Assembly (NCBI GenBank): GCA_015152475.1
Contig: SUTW01000002.1
Location: 124,001 to 188,000, forward strand
DNA: 64,000 bases
DNA from: Cyanobacteria bacterium SIG30
GTDB lineage: Bacteria > Cyanobacteriota > Vampirovibrionia > Gastranaerophilales > Gastranaerophilaceae
Reading direction: 5' to 3'
The first letter of the stretch is position 1, and every line of letters starts with the position of its first letter. Under the pieces are notes generated by a model. It did no database searches. It was not told the DNA's origin and saw only the letters and a program-made list of their open reading frames with translations. The position numbers were made by a program, and so were the translations under genes. Of the stretch, positions 28,010 to 36,930 are shown piece by piece.

Positions 28010-29341
28010 ATGGATTTAAGTTTGACGGTAGGTTTAATAGTAATAGCTGTTTTGCTGTTCGCTAACGCTTTTTTTGTTGCTTCTGAATTTGCAATTGTAA
28101 AAGTTAGAAAAACAAGAATTTTACAACTTATGCACGAAGGTAACAAAGATGCTGTTTCAGCTTATGATTTGATTGAACATATGGATAATTCTTTGGCTGC
28201 TATTCAATTAGGTATTACAATTGCATCAATTGGTCTTGGTTGGGTTGGTGAAAGCACAATGGTTAAGCTTCTTGAACCATTAATTGAATTTTTACCAATT
28301 TCTGCAAAAAGCGCTACAGCTCATTCAATCGCTGTTCCTTTTGCTTTTGCTTTTGTAACCTTGGCGCACGTTGTTATTGGTGAACTTATGCCAAAATCAA
28401 TAGCTATTCAAAGTACTGAAAAAACATCATTGGTTGTTGCAAAACCAATGAACGCTATCAGAAATATTTTTAGACCATTTACATGGATTTTAAATGGTTT
28501 TGGAAATATTTTGCTTAGAATATTTAAAATAGAAGCTTCAAATGTTTCTCGTGCGCATAGTGTTGAAGAACTTGATATGATAATCGATGCTTCGCATAAA
28601 GAAGGTGTTTTAAACGACACTGAAAAAGAAATTCTGCAAAACGTTTTTAAATTTTCAGATTTGCTTGCAAAACAAGTTATGGTACCACGTCCTGACGTTG
28701 TTGCAATTGATGTAAATACGCCTCATGAGGAACTTACCAAATTAATCATACAAAACCAATATACTAGATATCCTGTTTTTGAAGATGATTTAGATAACAT
28801 TATTGGTATGCTTCATGTTAAAGATATTTATCCTTTGATTTGTGCCGATAAAGAAATAAATGTTAAGCAAATTTTGAGAGAAGCAATTTTGATTCCAGAG
28901 ACAATGACAACAGATAATATTGTGCTTGAATTTAGAACAAAAAAAGCGCAAATTGCAGTTGTTATTGATGAATTTGGTTCAGTTTCAGGTATTGTTACAT
29001 TGGAAGATGTTATCGAAGAAATATTTGGCGATGTGCAAGACGAGTTTGACGAAGACGAACTAGATATAAAACAAATTTATGAAAATGAATATGTTGCAAA
29101 CGCAATGATGAGAATTGATGAATTTAATGAATTTTTTGATGTTAATGTTGAAGATGAAGATGTTGAAACACTTGGTGGGCTTGTAGTTAAAGCACTTGGG
29201 CATATTGCACAAAATAAAGATGTTGCAAATCTTGGAAGATTTACTTTTCAAGTTTTAGAAGTTGACGGTCCAAGAATTGTCAAAATTAAAATTATTAGAA
29301 ACGAAATAGAGGAAACAGCCGAAGAACAACAAATTAATTAA
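28010..29341 (+). CDS. CNNM/HlyC-CorC family membrane protein
   Basis: A 443-residue protein of the former 'hemolysin' family, now linked to magnesium or other cation transport. In order: a CNNM/DUF21 membrane domain with about four helices (1-200; LIVIAVLLFANAFFVASEFA first), a CBS-domain pair (about 205-330; MVPRPDVVAID, YTRYPVFEDDLDNIIGMLHV) and a C-terminal CorC_HlyC domain (about 345-430). I place the start at the ATG at 28010 since TTGGAGAAAG lies before it; an earlier in-frame TTG would include that site. Stands alone between accD and the acyl-CoA synthetase. Confidence 0.9.
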   Translation: MDLSLTVGLIVIAVLLFANAFFVASEFAIVKVRKTRILQLMHEGNKDAVSAYDLIEHMDNSLAAIQLGITIASIGLGWVGESTMVKLLEPLIEFLPISAKSATAHSIAVPFAFAFVTLAHVVIGELMPKSIAIQSTEKTSLVVAKPMNAIRNIFRPFTWILNGFGNILLRIFKIEASNVSRAHSVEELDMIIDASHKEGVLNDTEKEILQNVFKFSDLLAKQVMVPRPDVVAIDVNTPHEELTKLIIQNQYTRYPVFEDDLDNIIGMLHVKDIYPLICADKEINVKQILREAILIPETMTTDNIVLEFRTKKAQIAVVIDEFGSVSGIVTLEDVIEEIFGDVQDEFDEDELDIKQIYENEYVANAMMRIDEFNEFFDVNVEDEDVETLGGLVVKALGHIAQNKDVANLGRFTFQVLEVDGPRIVKIKIIRNEIEETAEEQQIN

Positions 29342-29371
29342 CTTTTTGTTAATTAAGGAAAGGAGTTTTTT

Positions 29372-31045
29372 ATGAAAACCAACACAACGCATTTAAATAA
29401 TGTTCTTTTATTTTTGGAAAACAAAACAGAAGAATTAGAAAATAAAATTGCACTTGGAATAAAATCTCATTTGGGTTGGCAAGAGTTAACTTTTAAAGGA
29501 GTAAGCATTTTGTCTCAACGTCTTGCAAGCCACTTAATTTCAATTGGCATTGAAAAAGGTGACAGAATTGCTATATTGTCTGAATCTATGCCTGAGTGGG
29601 GTGCTACTTTGTTTGCCTCAGTTTTAGCAGGCGGGACAACTGTTCCTTTGGATATAAAACTTACAATTTATGAATTAACCTCAATTGTTACGAGTTGTCA
29701 GCCTAAGGTAATTTTAACTTCAGTTGCTTATCTTGAAACTGCAGAAAAATTAAAAGAAGCAGTTCCTTCTATTGAACATATTATTTTAATTAACGAAAGC
29801 GGTGTTCATAAAGAATACACAAATTTGTATAGCTTAAAGGATAGTCCAAATAAAAAATGGCGTCACAGAAGCTTGAATAAAACAGCTCTTATTATTTACA
29901 CATCTGGCACAACTGGAATGCCTAAAGGGGTTGAGGTAAGTTTCAAAAACATGATAGCTCAAGTTGAAAGCTTGAGAGGCTGTTTTAACTTATCAACAAA
30001 GGACCAAATTTTATCAATTTTGCCAATGAATCATTTATTTGAATTAACAGTCGGATTTTTGTCTTTCTTAAATATGGGAACATCAATATATTACTCTCAA
30101 AGTTTAAAACCAAAAGATTTATTTAATATTATTCGAGAAAAGAAAATTACTTTTATGATTGCTGTACCCGCATTCTTAAAATTACTTAGAACTTCAATAG
30201 AAGCGGAAGTTGAATCCATGAGTAAATTTGGAAAATTTGCATTTGCATTTTTGTACAGACTTTCTAAATTCATACCTTTTTATCGCGTAAGAAAACTTAT
30301 GTTTAAAAGAATTCATAAGAAATTTGGTGGTAAATTTAAAGGCTTTATGTCAGGTGGTGCTCCACTGGATATAGAAATTTACAAATTTTTTGACAGACTT
30401 GGTTTTAAAATATACGAAGGTTACGGTTTATCTGAAGCGAGTCCTGTTGTTTCAATGAATGTCGAAGGTGCTATAAGACCGGGTTCTGTTGGCCGTCCTA
30501 TACCAAATGTTTATGTAAAAATAGATGAAGAAACGGGCGAACTAATGGTTAAAGGTGATAACGTTATGAAAGGTTATTATAATCAACCTGATTTAACGGA
30601 TGAAGTTATAACACCTGATGGCTGGTTACATACAGGAGATATTGCCAAGATTGACAGAGATGGTTTTATCTTTATTACTGGTCGTATTAAGAATATGATT
30701 GTTTTATCTGGTGGTAAAAAAGTATTCCCAGAAGAAGTTGAAAGCGTTTTGGCACTTAGCGATAAGTTTTCTGAATGTTGTGTTTTTGGTGCTGTCCGTA
30801 AAGGTGGACAAAAAGATGGTACTGAAGATATCGCAGTTGTTGTTGTGCCAAAAAACGAAATTGTTGAAGGTTTAAATGATGATGAGGTTCTTGCTTTAAT
30901 GCGAAAAGAAGTAAAAGAATTATCACAAAGACTTTCTAACTTTAAACGTCCGGTTAGTGTTTTTGTTTCAAGAGAATTGCTTCCAAGAACTGCGACTTCA
31001 AAAATCAAAAGAAAAGAAGTTAAAGCAAAATTTTCAGTAATATAA
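29372..31045 (+). CDS. AMP-dependent acyl-CoA synthetase/ligase
   Basis: A 557-residue ANL-superfamily enzyme that activates a carboxylic acid, most likely a long-chain fatty acid, as acyl-AMP and then acyl-CoA. The motifs are standard: phosphate loop YTSGTTGMPKG near 176-186, GYGLSEASPVV near 350, TGDIAKIDRDGFIFITGR near 417-434 and the C-terminal Lys in ATSKIKRKEV. AAGGAGT precedes the ATG. It has no membrane helix. Substrate length cannot be read from the sequence; use in recycling fatty acids into phospholipid is a reasonable inference. Confidence 0.87.
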   Translation: MKTNTTHLNNVLLFLENKTEELENKIALGIKSHLGWQELTFKGVSILSQRLASHLISIGIEKGDRIAILSESMPEWGATLFASVLAGGTTVPLDIKLTIYELTSIVTSCQPKVILTSVAYLETAEKLKEAVPSIEHIILINESGVHKEYTNLYSLKDSPNKKWRHRSLNKTALIIYTSGTTGMPKGVEVSFKNMIAQVESLRGCFNLSTKDQILSILPMNHLFELTVGFLSFLNMGTSIYYSQSLKPKDLFNIIREKKITFMIAVPAFLKLLRTSIEAEVESMSKFGKFAFAFLYRLSKFIPFYRVRKLMFKRIHKKFGGKFKGFMSGGAPLDIEIYKFFDRLGFKIYEGYGLSEASPVVSMNVEGAIRPGSVGRPIPNVYVKIDEETGELMVKGDNVMKGYYNQPDLTDEVITPDGWLHTGDIAKIDRDGFIFITGRIKNMIVLSGGKKVFPEEVESVLALSDKFSECCVFGAVRKGGQKDGTEDIAVVVVPKNEIVEGLNDDEVLALMRKEVKELSQRLSNFKRPVSVFVSRELLPRTATSKIKRKEVKAKFSVI

Positions 31046-31113
31046 TTTTGCTTTAAGGCAAAAAATAATATTTATAGGTTTCTTAAAAATAGATATTTTT
31101 AAGAGGTTTTAAG

Positions 31114-33018
31114 ATGAGAATAAATTCTATAATTAATTTTAAGGTTATTAAGACTTTTCCTAGAAACAATTACCCTAAAAATAATTTGGTATCTTATGAT
31201 TCATTTTCTTTTAAGGGACTTGAAAATGACAAACAATCTGATAGAATAATATTTAATAAAGGAGTTAAGCCAATGGATACAAAAGGATACGAATTAAATT
31301 TAACAACAGAAGAATTGCGAAAAAGGACCCATAAGGACTTTTTGGCAACTAAAAAGATGCTTGATGTTGATTCGGTTGAATATAATTCACTTGATGAGGG
31401 TGATAAAAAAGCGCTTTATCATTTGCTTAAAGCTGCTTTAATTATAGAAAAAATCAATTACCAATTAGATAGTATCCATAATTTACCTTTTAAGAAATAT
31501 TTAGAAGAAGAAATTGAAAGAGGTAATGAAAATGCTAAACTTACAAAAATCCTATTTGATGCTCAAAAAGGGATTTTTGCAATAGATAGAGAAAGTAACA
31601 GAATTTCTCTTGCAAAAAATCATAAAGAAATGAAAGGCAAAGGTCTTTATCCTGAAGATTTAAGTATCGAAGAATTTCATAATATTTTGATTAAAATGTT
31701 GAGTGACAACAAAAAAGATGACGTTGAAAAGATTTTAAATCAAAGGTCAATTGTTCAAAGATGTGGTGATATTTTAACTTCAACTGATTATGTTGATTAT
31801 TTTAAAGATGATTTTATGAAGGTGGCAGATGAGCTTATTGAGGCTTCAAAATATTCAACAAATTCAGATTTTAATGAGTATTTAATTTTGCAGGCAAAAG
31901 CATTTAGGGAAGCTGACCCTATGCTTGATGCTTATGCTGATGAAAAGTGGGCAACTCTGCAAGATACGCCTTTAGAATTTACAATTACTCGTGAAAGTTA
32001 TCAAGATGAGATGACAGAAACGGTTTTTGAAAATGAGGAACTTAAAAAACTTTTAGATAAATATAATATCGTTCCAACATCTAAAGATTTTTTAGGCGGG
32101 CGTGTTGGTATTGTTAATAAAAAAGGTACTGAGGCTATTTTAAAAGTTAAAGAGTTTCTTCCTTTAATGGCAGAAAATATGCCACATAAAGACGAATATG
32201 TGCAAAATATTTCTCCGGATTCAGATTCTAAGCAAACAATGATTGATGCCGATTTGCTTGCGCTTTTAGGAAATGTTGGCGAATTTAGAGCGGGAATAAC
32301 ATTGGCTGAAAACCTGCCAAATGATGATAAGCTTTCAATAAAAGTTTTAAATGCGGGCAGACGCAATGTTTATCATAGACAAATCAGAATGGCAACATCA
32401 GATGACGCCAAAGAAAAAATTCAAAAAAGATTAAACGTTATGCTTAACCCAGAACTCCATAAATATTACAACGATGAAGCTGACCATTGGTTTACAATAG
32501 GTCATGAAAATGGACACTCACTAGGTCCAAATTCTAATACTGAAGGGCTTGGAAAATATAAATCAATAATTGAAGAAAATAAAGCTGATATGGTTTCTCT
32601 TGCGATGCTTGATGTCTTGACGGATGCAGGTTTATATACTGAAGATGAGAGAAAACAAATTATTGTAACTTATGCAACCGACAATATTCTTGTGTCAAAA
32701 CCAACAATGAGTCAGGCACACAGAGTTCGTTCAGTTATGCAAACTTATTATTTTATAAAAGAAGGTGCAATTTCAATTTCAAAAGACGGAATTTTGGATG
32801 TCGATATTGATAAAATGGTTCCAACGGCCAAAAAAATGCTAAATGAAATTATCGAAATACAAATGAAAAATGATTTTGAAACAGGCGAAAAATATGTTTT
32901 AGACAATTTTGTCTGGACTGATGAAATGCAAAAGAGCGCAGATAACATAAAGCAAGTCTCAAAAACGCTAAATGGCAGAGTTGAATCTCCACTTGCAGAT
33001 TATTTATTGAGCAGATAA
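31114..33018 (+). CDS. M49 (dipeptidyl-peptidase III)-like zinc peptidase with FKG motif
   Basis: A 634-residue protein. The zinc motif H464-E-N-G-H468 followed by SLGPN, and a second E487-E-N-K-A-D492, together fit the HExxH...EExxAD layout of the short, bacterial dipeptidyl-peptidase III relatives (M49) rather than thermolysin. The first 55 residues are a variable Asn/Lys-rich segment with FSFKG at 31-35, the same motif seen in several other proteins here. No signal peptide is evident. The stop overlaps the ATG of the following EamA transporter (TAATG). Family assignment is moderately sure; substrate unknown. Confidence 0.7.
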   Translation: MRINSIINFKVIKTFPRNNYPKNNLVSYDSFSFKGLENDKQSDRIIFNKGVKPMDTKGYELNLTTEELRKRTHKDFLATKKMLDVDSVEYNSLDEGDKKALYHLLKAALIIEKINYQLDSIHNLPFKKYLEEEIERGNENAKLTKILFDAQKGIFAIDRESNRISLAKNHKEMKGKGLYPEDLSIEEFHNILIKMLSDNKKDDVEKILNQRSIVQRCGDILTSTDYVDYFKDDFMKVADELIEASKYSTNSDFNEYLILQAKAFREADPMLDAYADEKWATLQDTPLEFTITRESYQDEMTETVFENEELKKLLDKYNIVPTSKDFLGGRVGIVNKKGTEAILKVKEFLPLMAENMPHKDEYVQNISPDSDSKQTMIDADLLALLGNVGEFRAGITLAENLPNDDKLSIKVLNAGRRNVYHRQIRMATSDDAKEKIQKRLNVMLNPELHKYYNDEADHWFTIGHENGHSLGPNSNTEGLGKYKSIIEENKADMVSLAMLDVLTDAGLYTEDERKQIIVTYATDNILVSKPTMSQAHRVRSVMQTYYFIKEGAISISKDGILDVDIDKMVPTAKKMLNEIIEIQMKNDFETGEKYVLDNFVWTDEMQKSADNIKQVSKTLNGRVESPLADYLLSR

Positions 33019-33848
33019 TGTTATATTTGGTTCTCGCAACAATTTGCTTTTCTTTGTCTTTTGGAATTATAAAAAGTTCTTTGGTTGCTTTGCGACCAGA
33101 ACTGGTCGTCTTTTTAAGATTACTTATTGCAAGTTTAGTGTTTTTGCCATTCGTTAAAAAATCAAAAAAACATCTTCTAGCTTTATTAATTGGAATTATT
33201 CAGTTTGGAATAATGTATCTTTGTTTTATAAAATCATTCCAATATTTTAAAGGAAGTGAAGTTGCTTTATTTACAACGACAACACCAATTTTTGTTGTAA
33301 TCTTTTCGTCTTTTTTTGGAGAAAAATTTAAGCCAGCTTACATTTTATGTGTTTTGTTATCTGTTGCTGGCGCAATTGTTGCAACTTGGGGTAATTTGCC
33401 AGTTAATATAATTTTAAAAGGTATTCTTTTAATTGAGGCATCTAATTTATCTTTTGCGCTTGGACAAGTTTTGTGGAAAAAGTATATAAATGAAGATGAG
33501 ATTACTTTAATTTCAAGTGCTTATTTTGGCGCAAGCTTATTTGTTTTGCCTTTTCTTTTGTTGAATGTCAATTTTTCTTCATTAGTTATTTCAAAAATGC
33601 AAATTTTAGCAATTTTATATTTAGGTATTATCCCAACAGGTTTAGGTTTTTGGCTTTGGAATAAGGGTTCAAAATTTGTTAAATTTTCAACTCTTGCCAT
33701 TATGAATAATTTAAAAATACCAGTTAGTATTTTATTCTCGATATTGATATTTAGAGAATCGGTTAATTATTTTAGTTTTTTAACTGGTTCAATGGTTATT
33801 ATTCTGTCAATTTTATTGATGAATTACTTATTAAAAAAAGAAAATTGA
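33018..33848 (+). CDS. EamA/DMT-family transporter
   Basis: A 276-residue integral membrane protein with ten predicted helices in two five-helix EamA halves, the hallmark of drug/metabolite transporters. The second half begins near residue 135 (GILLIEASNLSFALGQVLWKK). Substrates of the family include amino acids and metabolites, and none can be read here. It starts within the stop of the M49-like peptidase gene, so a link between peptide breakdown and movement of an amino acid is possible but speculative. It ends two bases before the next, convergent, gene with no clear terminator. Confidence 0.85.
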   Translation: MLYLVLATICFSLSFGIIKSSLVALRPELVVFLRLLIASLVFLPFVKKSKKHLLALLIGIIQFGIMYLCFIKSFQYFKGSEVALFTTTTPIFVVIFSSFFGEKFKPAYILCVLLSVAGAIVATWGNLPVNIILKGILLIEASNLSFALGQVLWKKYINEDEITLISSAYFGASLFVLPFLLLNVNFSSLVISKMQILAILYLGIIPTGLGFWLWNKGSKFVKFSTLAIMNNLKIPVSILFSILIFRESVNYFSFLTGSMVIILSILLMNYLLKKEN

Positions 33849-33850
33849 TT

Positions 33851-34705
33851 TTATTCTTTTAAATTGCTTTCATAAACTATATTATATCTTTTTGTTAGTT
33901 TTTTTAAGAAATCTTGTCTTAATTTTACATCATTTTCCATAGTTTCATTTATTAAATCAATATTTTTTATTATTGTATTTCTTTTTTTATCAAATTCTTT
34001 GTCAAAATCCAAGCCTTTTAAAAGAAATGAAAACCCATATATGCTTTTTAACAATTCATAAGCACTATTATCTTCAAGGTTAAACCCGGATTTTTTCGCG
34101 TCCTCTTTTATTTCTTCATTTGTTTTTGAACTTAAATCTTTATAATCGCAAATTTGAGCACATTTTTTATAACACTCTATCAAATCATCTTCTGTAATCT
34201 CGGTTTCTATATTTAATTTTTTTAAAACATCAAGACATAGTTCTTCTTCTAAGTCTTTGTATGTTTTTTGGTAATCTTTGATAGTAAATGGAACTTCTTT
34301 TGCCATTTTTGAGTAATCGCCATTTTCTGTAATTGCTTCTATGACGCTTAAATCAGAACATAAAAGACAAGCTATATCACCACTTGATAAAGGGAGATAA
34401 TTAGGATGTCCATGTATAAGAGTACAGCCTGAGGGCAAGTTTTCAAGATTCAATCTTACTTCTTTGTCATCTCCTGTTTTTTCCGTCAAAATTTTGCCAT
34501 CTTTTGTTAGTATAAAGCATTTTTCTGTGCCTTGTTCTTTTAATGTTTTAATAATTTCAGCTTTTGCTTTATCATATGTTTTTTTAAATTTTGCATTATC
34601 ACTTAACTCAAAAGAATCTGGCTTTAAAGTTGGCTTTATTCCTTTTGAATTTTTGTTGGCATTTGTGCTTTGAATTTGTCCTTTAAAAGTAATTCCATTT
34701 ATCAT
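33851..34705 (-). CDS. FKG-motif protein with JAMM-like metalloprotease core
   Basis: A 284-residue protein without a firm family. It begins MINGITFKG, the shortest example of the N-terminal F-x-G motif of this window. Residues 63-115 look like a JAB/MPN (JAMM) zinc core: E75 in a beta strand, then H98-G-H100-P, then SSGD at 107-110. The spacing between the second His and Ser is one residue shorter than the classical H-x-H-x7-S-x2-D, so catalysis is uncertain. The C-terminal 150 residues are helical and charged. AAAGGT precedes the ATG. Convergent with the EamA gene. It could be an isopeptidase-like enzyme or an inactive relative. Confidence 0.55.
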   Translation of the reverse strand: MINGITFKGQIQSTNANKNSKGIKPTLKPDSFELSDNAKFKKTYDKAKAEIIKTLKEQGTEKCFILTKDGKILTEKTGDDKEVRLNLENLPSGCTLIHGHPNYLPLSSGDIACLLCSDLSVIEAITENGDYSKMAKEVPFTIKDYQKTYKDLEEELCLDVLKKLNIETEITEDDLIECYKKCAQICDYKDLSSKTNEEIKEDAKKSGFNLEDNSAYELLKSIYGFSFLLKGLDFDKEFDKKRNTIIKNIDLINETMENDVKLRQDFLKKLTKRYNIVYESNLKE

Positions 34706-34845
34706 AAAATTTACCTTTATATTTTTTAAAAAATAATTTTTTAAAAAAATGTCAAAAAATATTTAAAGGTTAATATTTTGTTACCTATGGTTTAAGTAAT
34801 TTGATTTTTTGAGTAAAATATATTTGTTAAAAGGAGGTGTTATTT

Positions 34846-35130
34846 ATGAAAAAGTTTTTTGTATTACTTGTGTTAGCAATGATTTTGACATCTTTTATGC
34901 CAACATTTGCAGGAACTCATGGTAAAGATGGAAAAATTACAGGGAAAAGCGTTGGTGCTTCACTTTGTTCACTTCTTGTTTGGCCTGGAATTGGACAAGC
35001 AATCAATGGACAAACAACTGAAAAAAATGTAACTCACGCAGTTTTAGGACTAACTGGTGTGTTTAGATTTTGGTCTTTCTATGATGCTTTAATCGACAGA
35101 GATGGTGGCGTTTGGCATAATAGAATATAA
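34846..35130 (+). CDS. small secreted or membrane hypothetical protein
   Basis: A 94-residue protein with a Sec signal peptide (residues 1-22, MKKFFVLLVLAMILTSFMPTFA, cleaved before GTHG). The mature part has a hydrophobic Gly-rich stretch (SVGASLCSLLVWPGIGQAING) that could insert in a membrane, and ends in a Trp/Asp-rich segment. The start is fixed by AAGGAGGTG seven bases upstream. It has its own terminator. I do not recognise the family; by pattern it resembles small proteins with a conserved GIGQ motif of membrane-associated function. Confidence 0.7.
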   Translation: MKKFFVLLVLAMILTSFMPTFAGTHGKDGKITGKSVGASLCSLLVWPGIGQAINGQTTEKNVTHAVLGLTGVFRFWSFYDALIDRDGGVWHNRI

Positions 35131-35140
35131 TTTATTTGAT

Positions 35141-35174
35141 ATTAAAAAGGCTTGATAAATTCAAGCCTTTTTAA
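35141..35174. terminator. bidirectional terminator
   Basis: AAAAAGGCTTGA / TCAAGCCTTTTT stem with TAAAT loop, between the convergent secreted-protein and radical SAM genes. The same stem and loop recur at 36836-36868. Confidence 0.9.
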
Positions 35175-35186
35175 TATATTAATTTT

Positions 35187-36305
35187 TTATTCTTCCCAAA
35201 ATTCTTGAGGCAATTCTCTTATCGGATTATATAAATTATAAAGTTCTTCTTTTGAAAATTCTGTTCTTGCCTGTTCTTCTGAGCTGAAACCATCTTTTTC
35301 AAATTTATACAGACAGTAAGGATTGCAACGCCCGCCTTGAATTGATGCGGCCCTTAAGCACCCACCTTTACAAACTGAGGCGTACAAACATTCTTTGCAG
35401 TGTCCGCTTAGCATTGAACAATCAAATCGTCTATTGTATGCAAATGAATTTCTATCATTCCAAATTTCTTTTAAAGAACGTTCGTGAGTATTTCCTTCAA
35501 TGAATTGATCTAGTTGTAATGACAAACAACCTCTTACCGTTCCATCACTACCAAGGCCTAAACCTTGCATACCTGCGTGACAACCCCACCAAGGACCTTG
35601 TACTTCTGAACCCATATCGCCTAAGTATCCAAAAACGTCTGCGCCAGATACAATTTTGAATTTGTCAGCATATTTTTCTCTTGTTTGAAGTATAAATTTT
35701 GCTATTTCTACAAATTGTGCCTCCGTTATCATTGTTTCGCGTGGCATACGGCCAATATGGTCTCCGTATTGTATTTGCCATAGTTTAACATTATTTTTTA
35801 TTAGAAAATCTCTAATTTTTGGCAATTGAGTATAATTAAGTTTGTGTATTGTAGAAACAACACTAGGTATAATACCGTTTCCGTGTAGTAATTTGATAGC
35901 TTTTTCCACATGTTCAAAAGCACCATTTTTGCCACGAATGTAATCGTGAAGATATGCTTCACCTGCATCTATGCTTATACCAAAGGCTGACGGCATAATT
36001 TCTTTTAAAATTTTTATTGTTTCTTCATTAACCAGATAAGCATTCGATATAAAAGCCACTTTCATACCAAGTAAACGTATTCTTGTCGCGATAGCACCTA
36101 TATCTTTACGCATTAAAGGTTCGCCACCTGATAAAATAATCGTTTCACAACCTAAATCGGCTAAATCTTCAATAATTTCAAAACATTCAGCTGTTGTTAG
36201 CTGTCTGTCTTTTTCAATACTTGTGCAATCTGAGCCGCAATGTATGCAATTTACATTGCATTTAAAAGTTATTTCCCAGACAACTTTTTTTGGTGTATAT
36301 TTCAT
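35187..36305 (-). CDS. radical SAM/SPASM maturase
   Basis: A 372-residue radical SAM enzyme. The SAM cluster motif is C16-x3-C20-x2-C23, then SGGEPLMRKD. The C-terminal SPASM region is rich in cysteine (C242, C260, C296, C303, C306, C312, C316, C327, C331), enough for two auxiliary iron-sulfur clusters. SPASM enzymes of this size typically modify ribosomal peptides (PqqE, AlbA, sactipeptide and cyclophane makers) or act as anaerobic sulfatase maturases. AAGGGA precedes the ATG. The divergent neighbour, 140 bases away, encodes a small protein with a repeated VYGIQQDPDED unit that has the look of a substrate. No transporter or protease is adjacent. Confidence 0.88.
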   Translation of the reverse strand: MKYTPKKVVWEITFKCNVNCIHCGSDCTSIEKDRQLTTAECFEIIEDLADLGCETIILSGGEPLMRKDIGAIATRIRLLGMKVAFISNAYLVNEETIKILKEIMPSAFGISIDAGEAYLHDYIRGKNGAFEHVEKAIKLLHGNGIIPSVVSTIHKLNYTQLPKIRDFLIKNNVKLWQIQYGDHIGRMPRETMITEAQFVEIAKFILQTREKYADKFKIVSGADVFGYLGDMGSEVQGPWWGCHAGMQGLGLGSDGTVRGCLSLQLDQFIEGNTHERSLKEIWNDRNSFAYNRRFDCSMLSGHCKECLYASVCKGGCLRAASIQGGRCNPYCLYKFEKDGFSSEEQARTEFSKEELYNLYNPIRELPQEFWEE

Positions 36306-36445
36306 AATTTTTCCCTTTTTTTCTATATTATACTTTTTAGTAATAAATGTAAATATTTGTAAAACATTTAATGTATTTTTTAAAGTTTATTTTTTGAATT
36401 GTCGTTGTTATTCTAGTATTCTTAAAAAGTTGAAAGGAGCATGTA

Positions 36446-36829
36446 GTGACAAGTTTTAATCCAGATGGAGCAAAAATTTCAAAGAATAATCTTCAGAAAA
36501 AAATTCCTGAAACAGGAATGGTTTATGGTATTCAGCAGGATCCAGATGAAGATGCAAGTATTATGGTTCCAAAAAAACCATTAATTCCTGAAATAGGAAA
36601 GGTTTATGGTATTCAGCAAGATCCAGATGAAGATGCAAGTATTATGATTCCAAAAAAGCCATCAATTCCTGAAACAAGAATGGTTTATGGTATTGTTGAA
36701 CCACCAGAAGAAGAACCAGTAAATGAGGCGCCAAATTTATTTGGTTTTGAGAATTCCTTATCTTATAAGGTGGCCGATTTAATGGATAATGGAAAATTAG
36801 ATAATTCTGTTGGGCAACAAGACAATTAA
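36446..36829 (+). CDS. repeat peptide, candidate RiPP precursor
   Basis: A 127-residue protein starting with GTG (AAAGGAG nine bases upstream; the nearby ATG is followed at once by a stop). After a 19-residue leader-like start come two near-identical 27-residue units (residues 20-46 and 47-73) with the core VYGIQQDPDEDASIM and a partial third unit ending VYGIVEPPEEEP. Each unit begins IPE and ends in PKKP. There is no signal peptide and no cysteine. The divergent SPASM radical SAM gene makes a modified multi-core peptide an attractive idea, with Tyr in YGI as a possible cross-link site. This is inference; it could also be an ordinary repeat protein. Confidence 0.6.
   Translation: MTSFNPDGAKISKNNLQKKIPETGMVYGIQQDPDEDASIMVPKKPLIPEIGKVYGIQQDPDEDASIMIPKKPSIPETRMVYGIVEPPEEEPVNEAPNLFGFENSLSYKVADLMDNGKLDNSVGQQDN
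36503..36664 (+). repeat. two 81-bp direct repeats inside the peptide gene
   Basis: 36503-36583 and 36584-36664 are in-frame 81-bp copies that differ at only a handful of bases, several of them silent. A degenerate third copy follows from 36665. The near identity points to recent duplication. Confidence 0.9.
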
Positions 36830-36835
36830 AATATT

Positions 36836-36868
36836 TAAAAAAGGCTTGATAAATTCAAGCCTTTTTAA
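36836..36868 (+). terminator. terminator after the repeat-peptide gene
   Basis: AAGGCTTGA / TCAAGCCTT stem with TAAAT loop and T-run. Stem and loop are identical to the terminator at 35141-35174. Confidence 0.9.
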
Positions 36869-36875
36869 TTTTAAC

Positions 36876-36905
36876 TTGCTTGTTTGCCTGTTGTTGCGTT
36901 ATACT
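36876..36905 (+). promoter_or_regulatory. promoter of ilvA-ridA
   Basis: TTGCTT, 18-base spacer, TATACT. The predicted start is about 19 bases before the ilvA ATG, leaving room for its GAGG site. Confidence 0.5.
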
Positions 36906-36930
36906 TTATTTATAAAGAAAAAGAGGAATT

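Noticed and set aside
36446-36829. Graspetide (microviridin-like) precursor
   Set aside because: The Asp/Glu-rich units would suit it, but no ATP-grasp ligase gene is nearby; the only modifying enzyme beside it is radical SAM.
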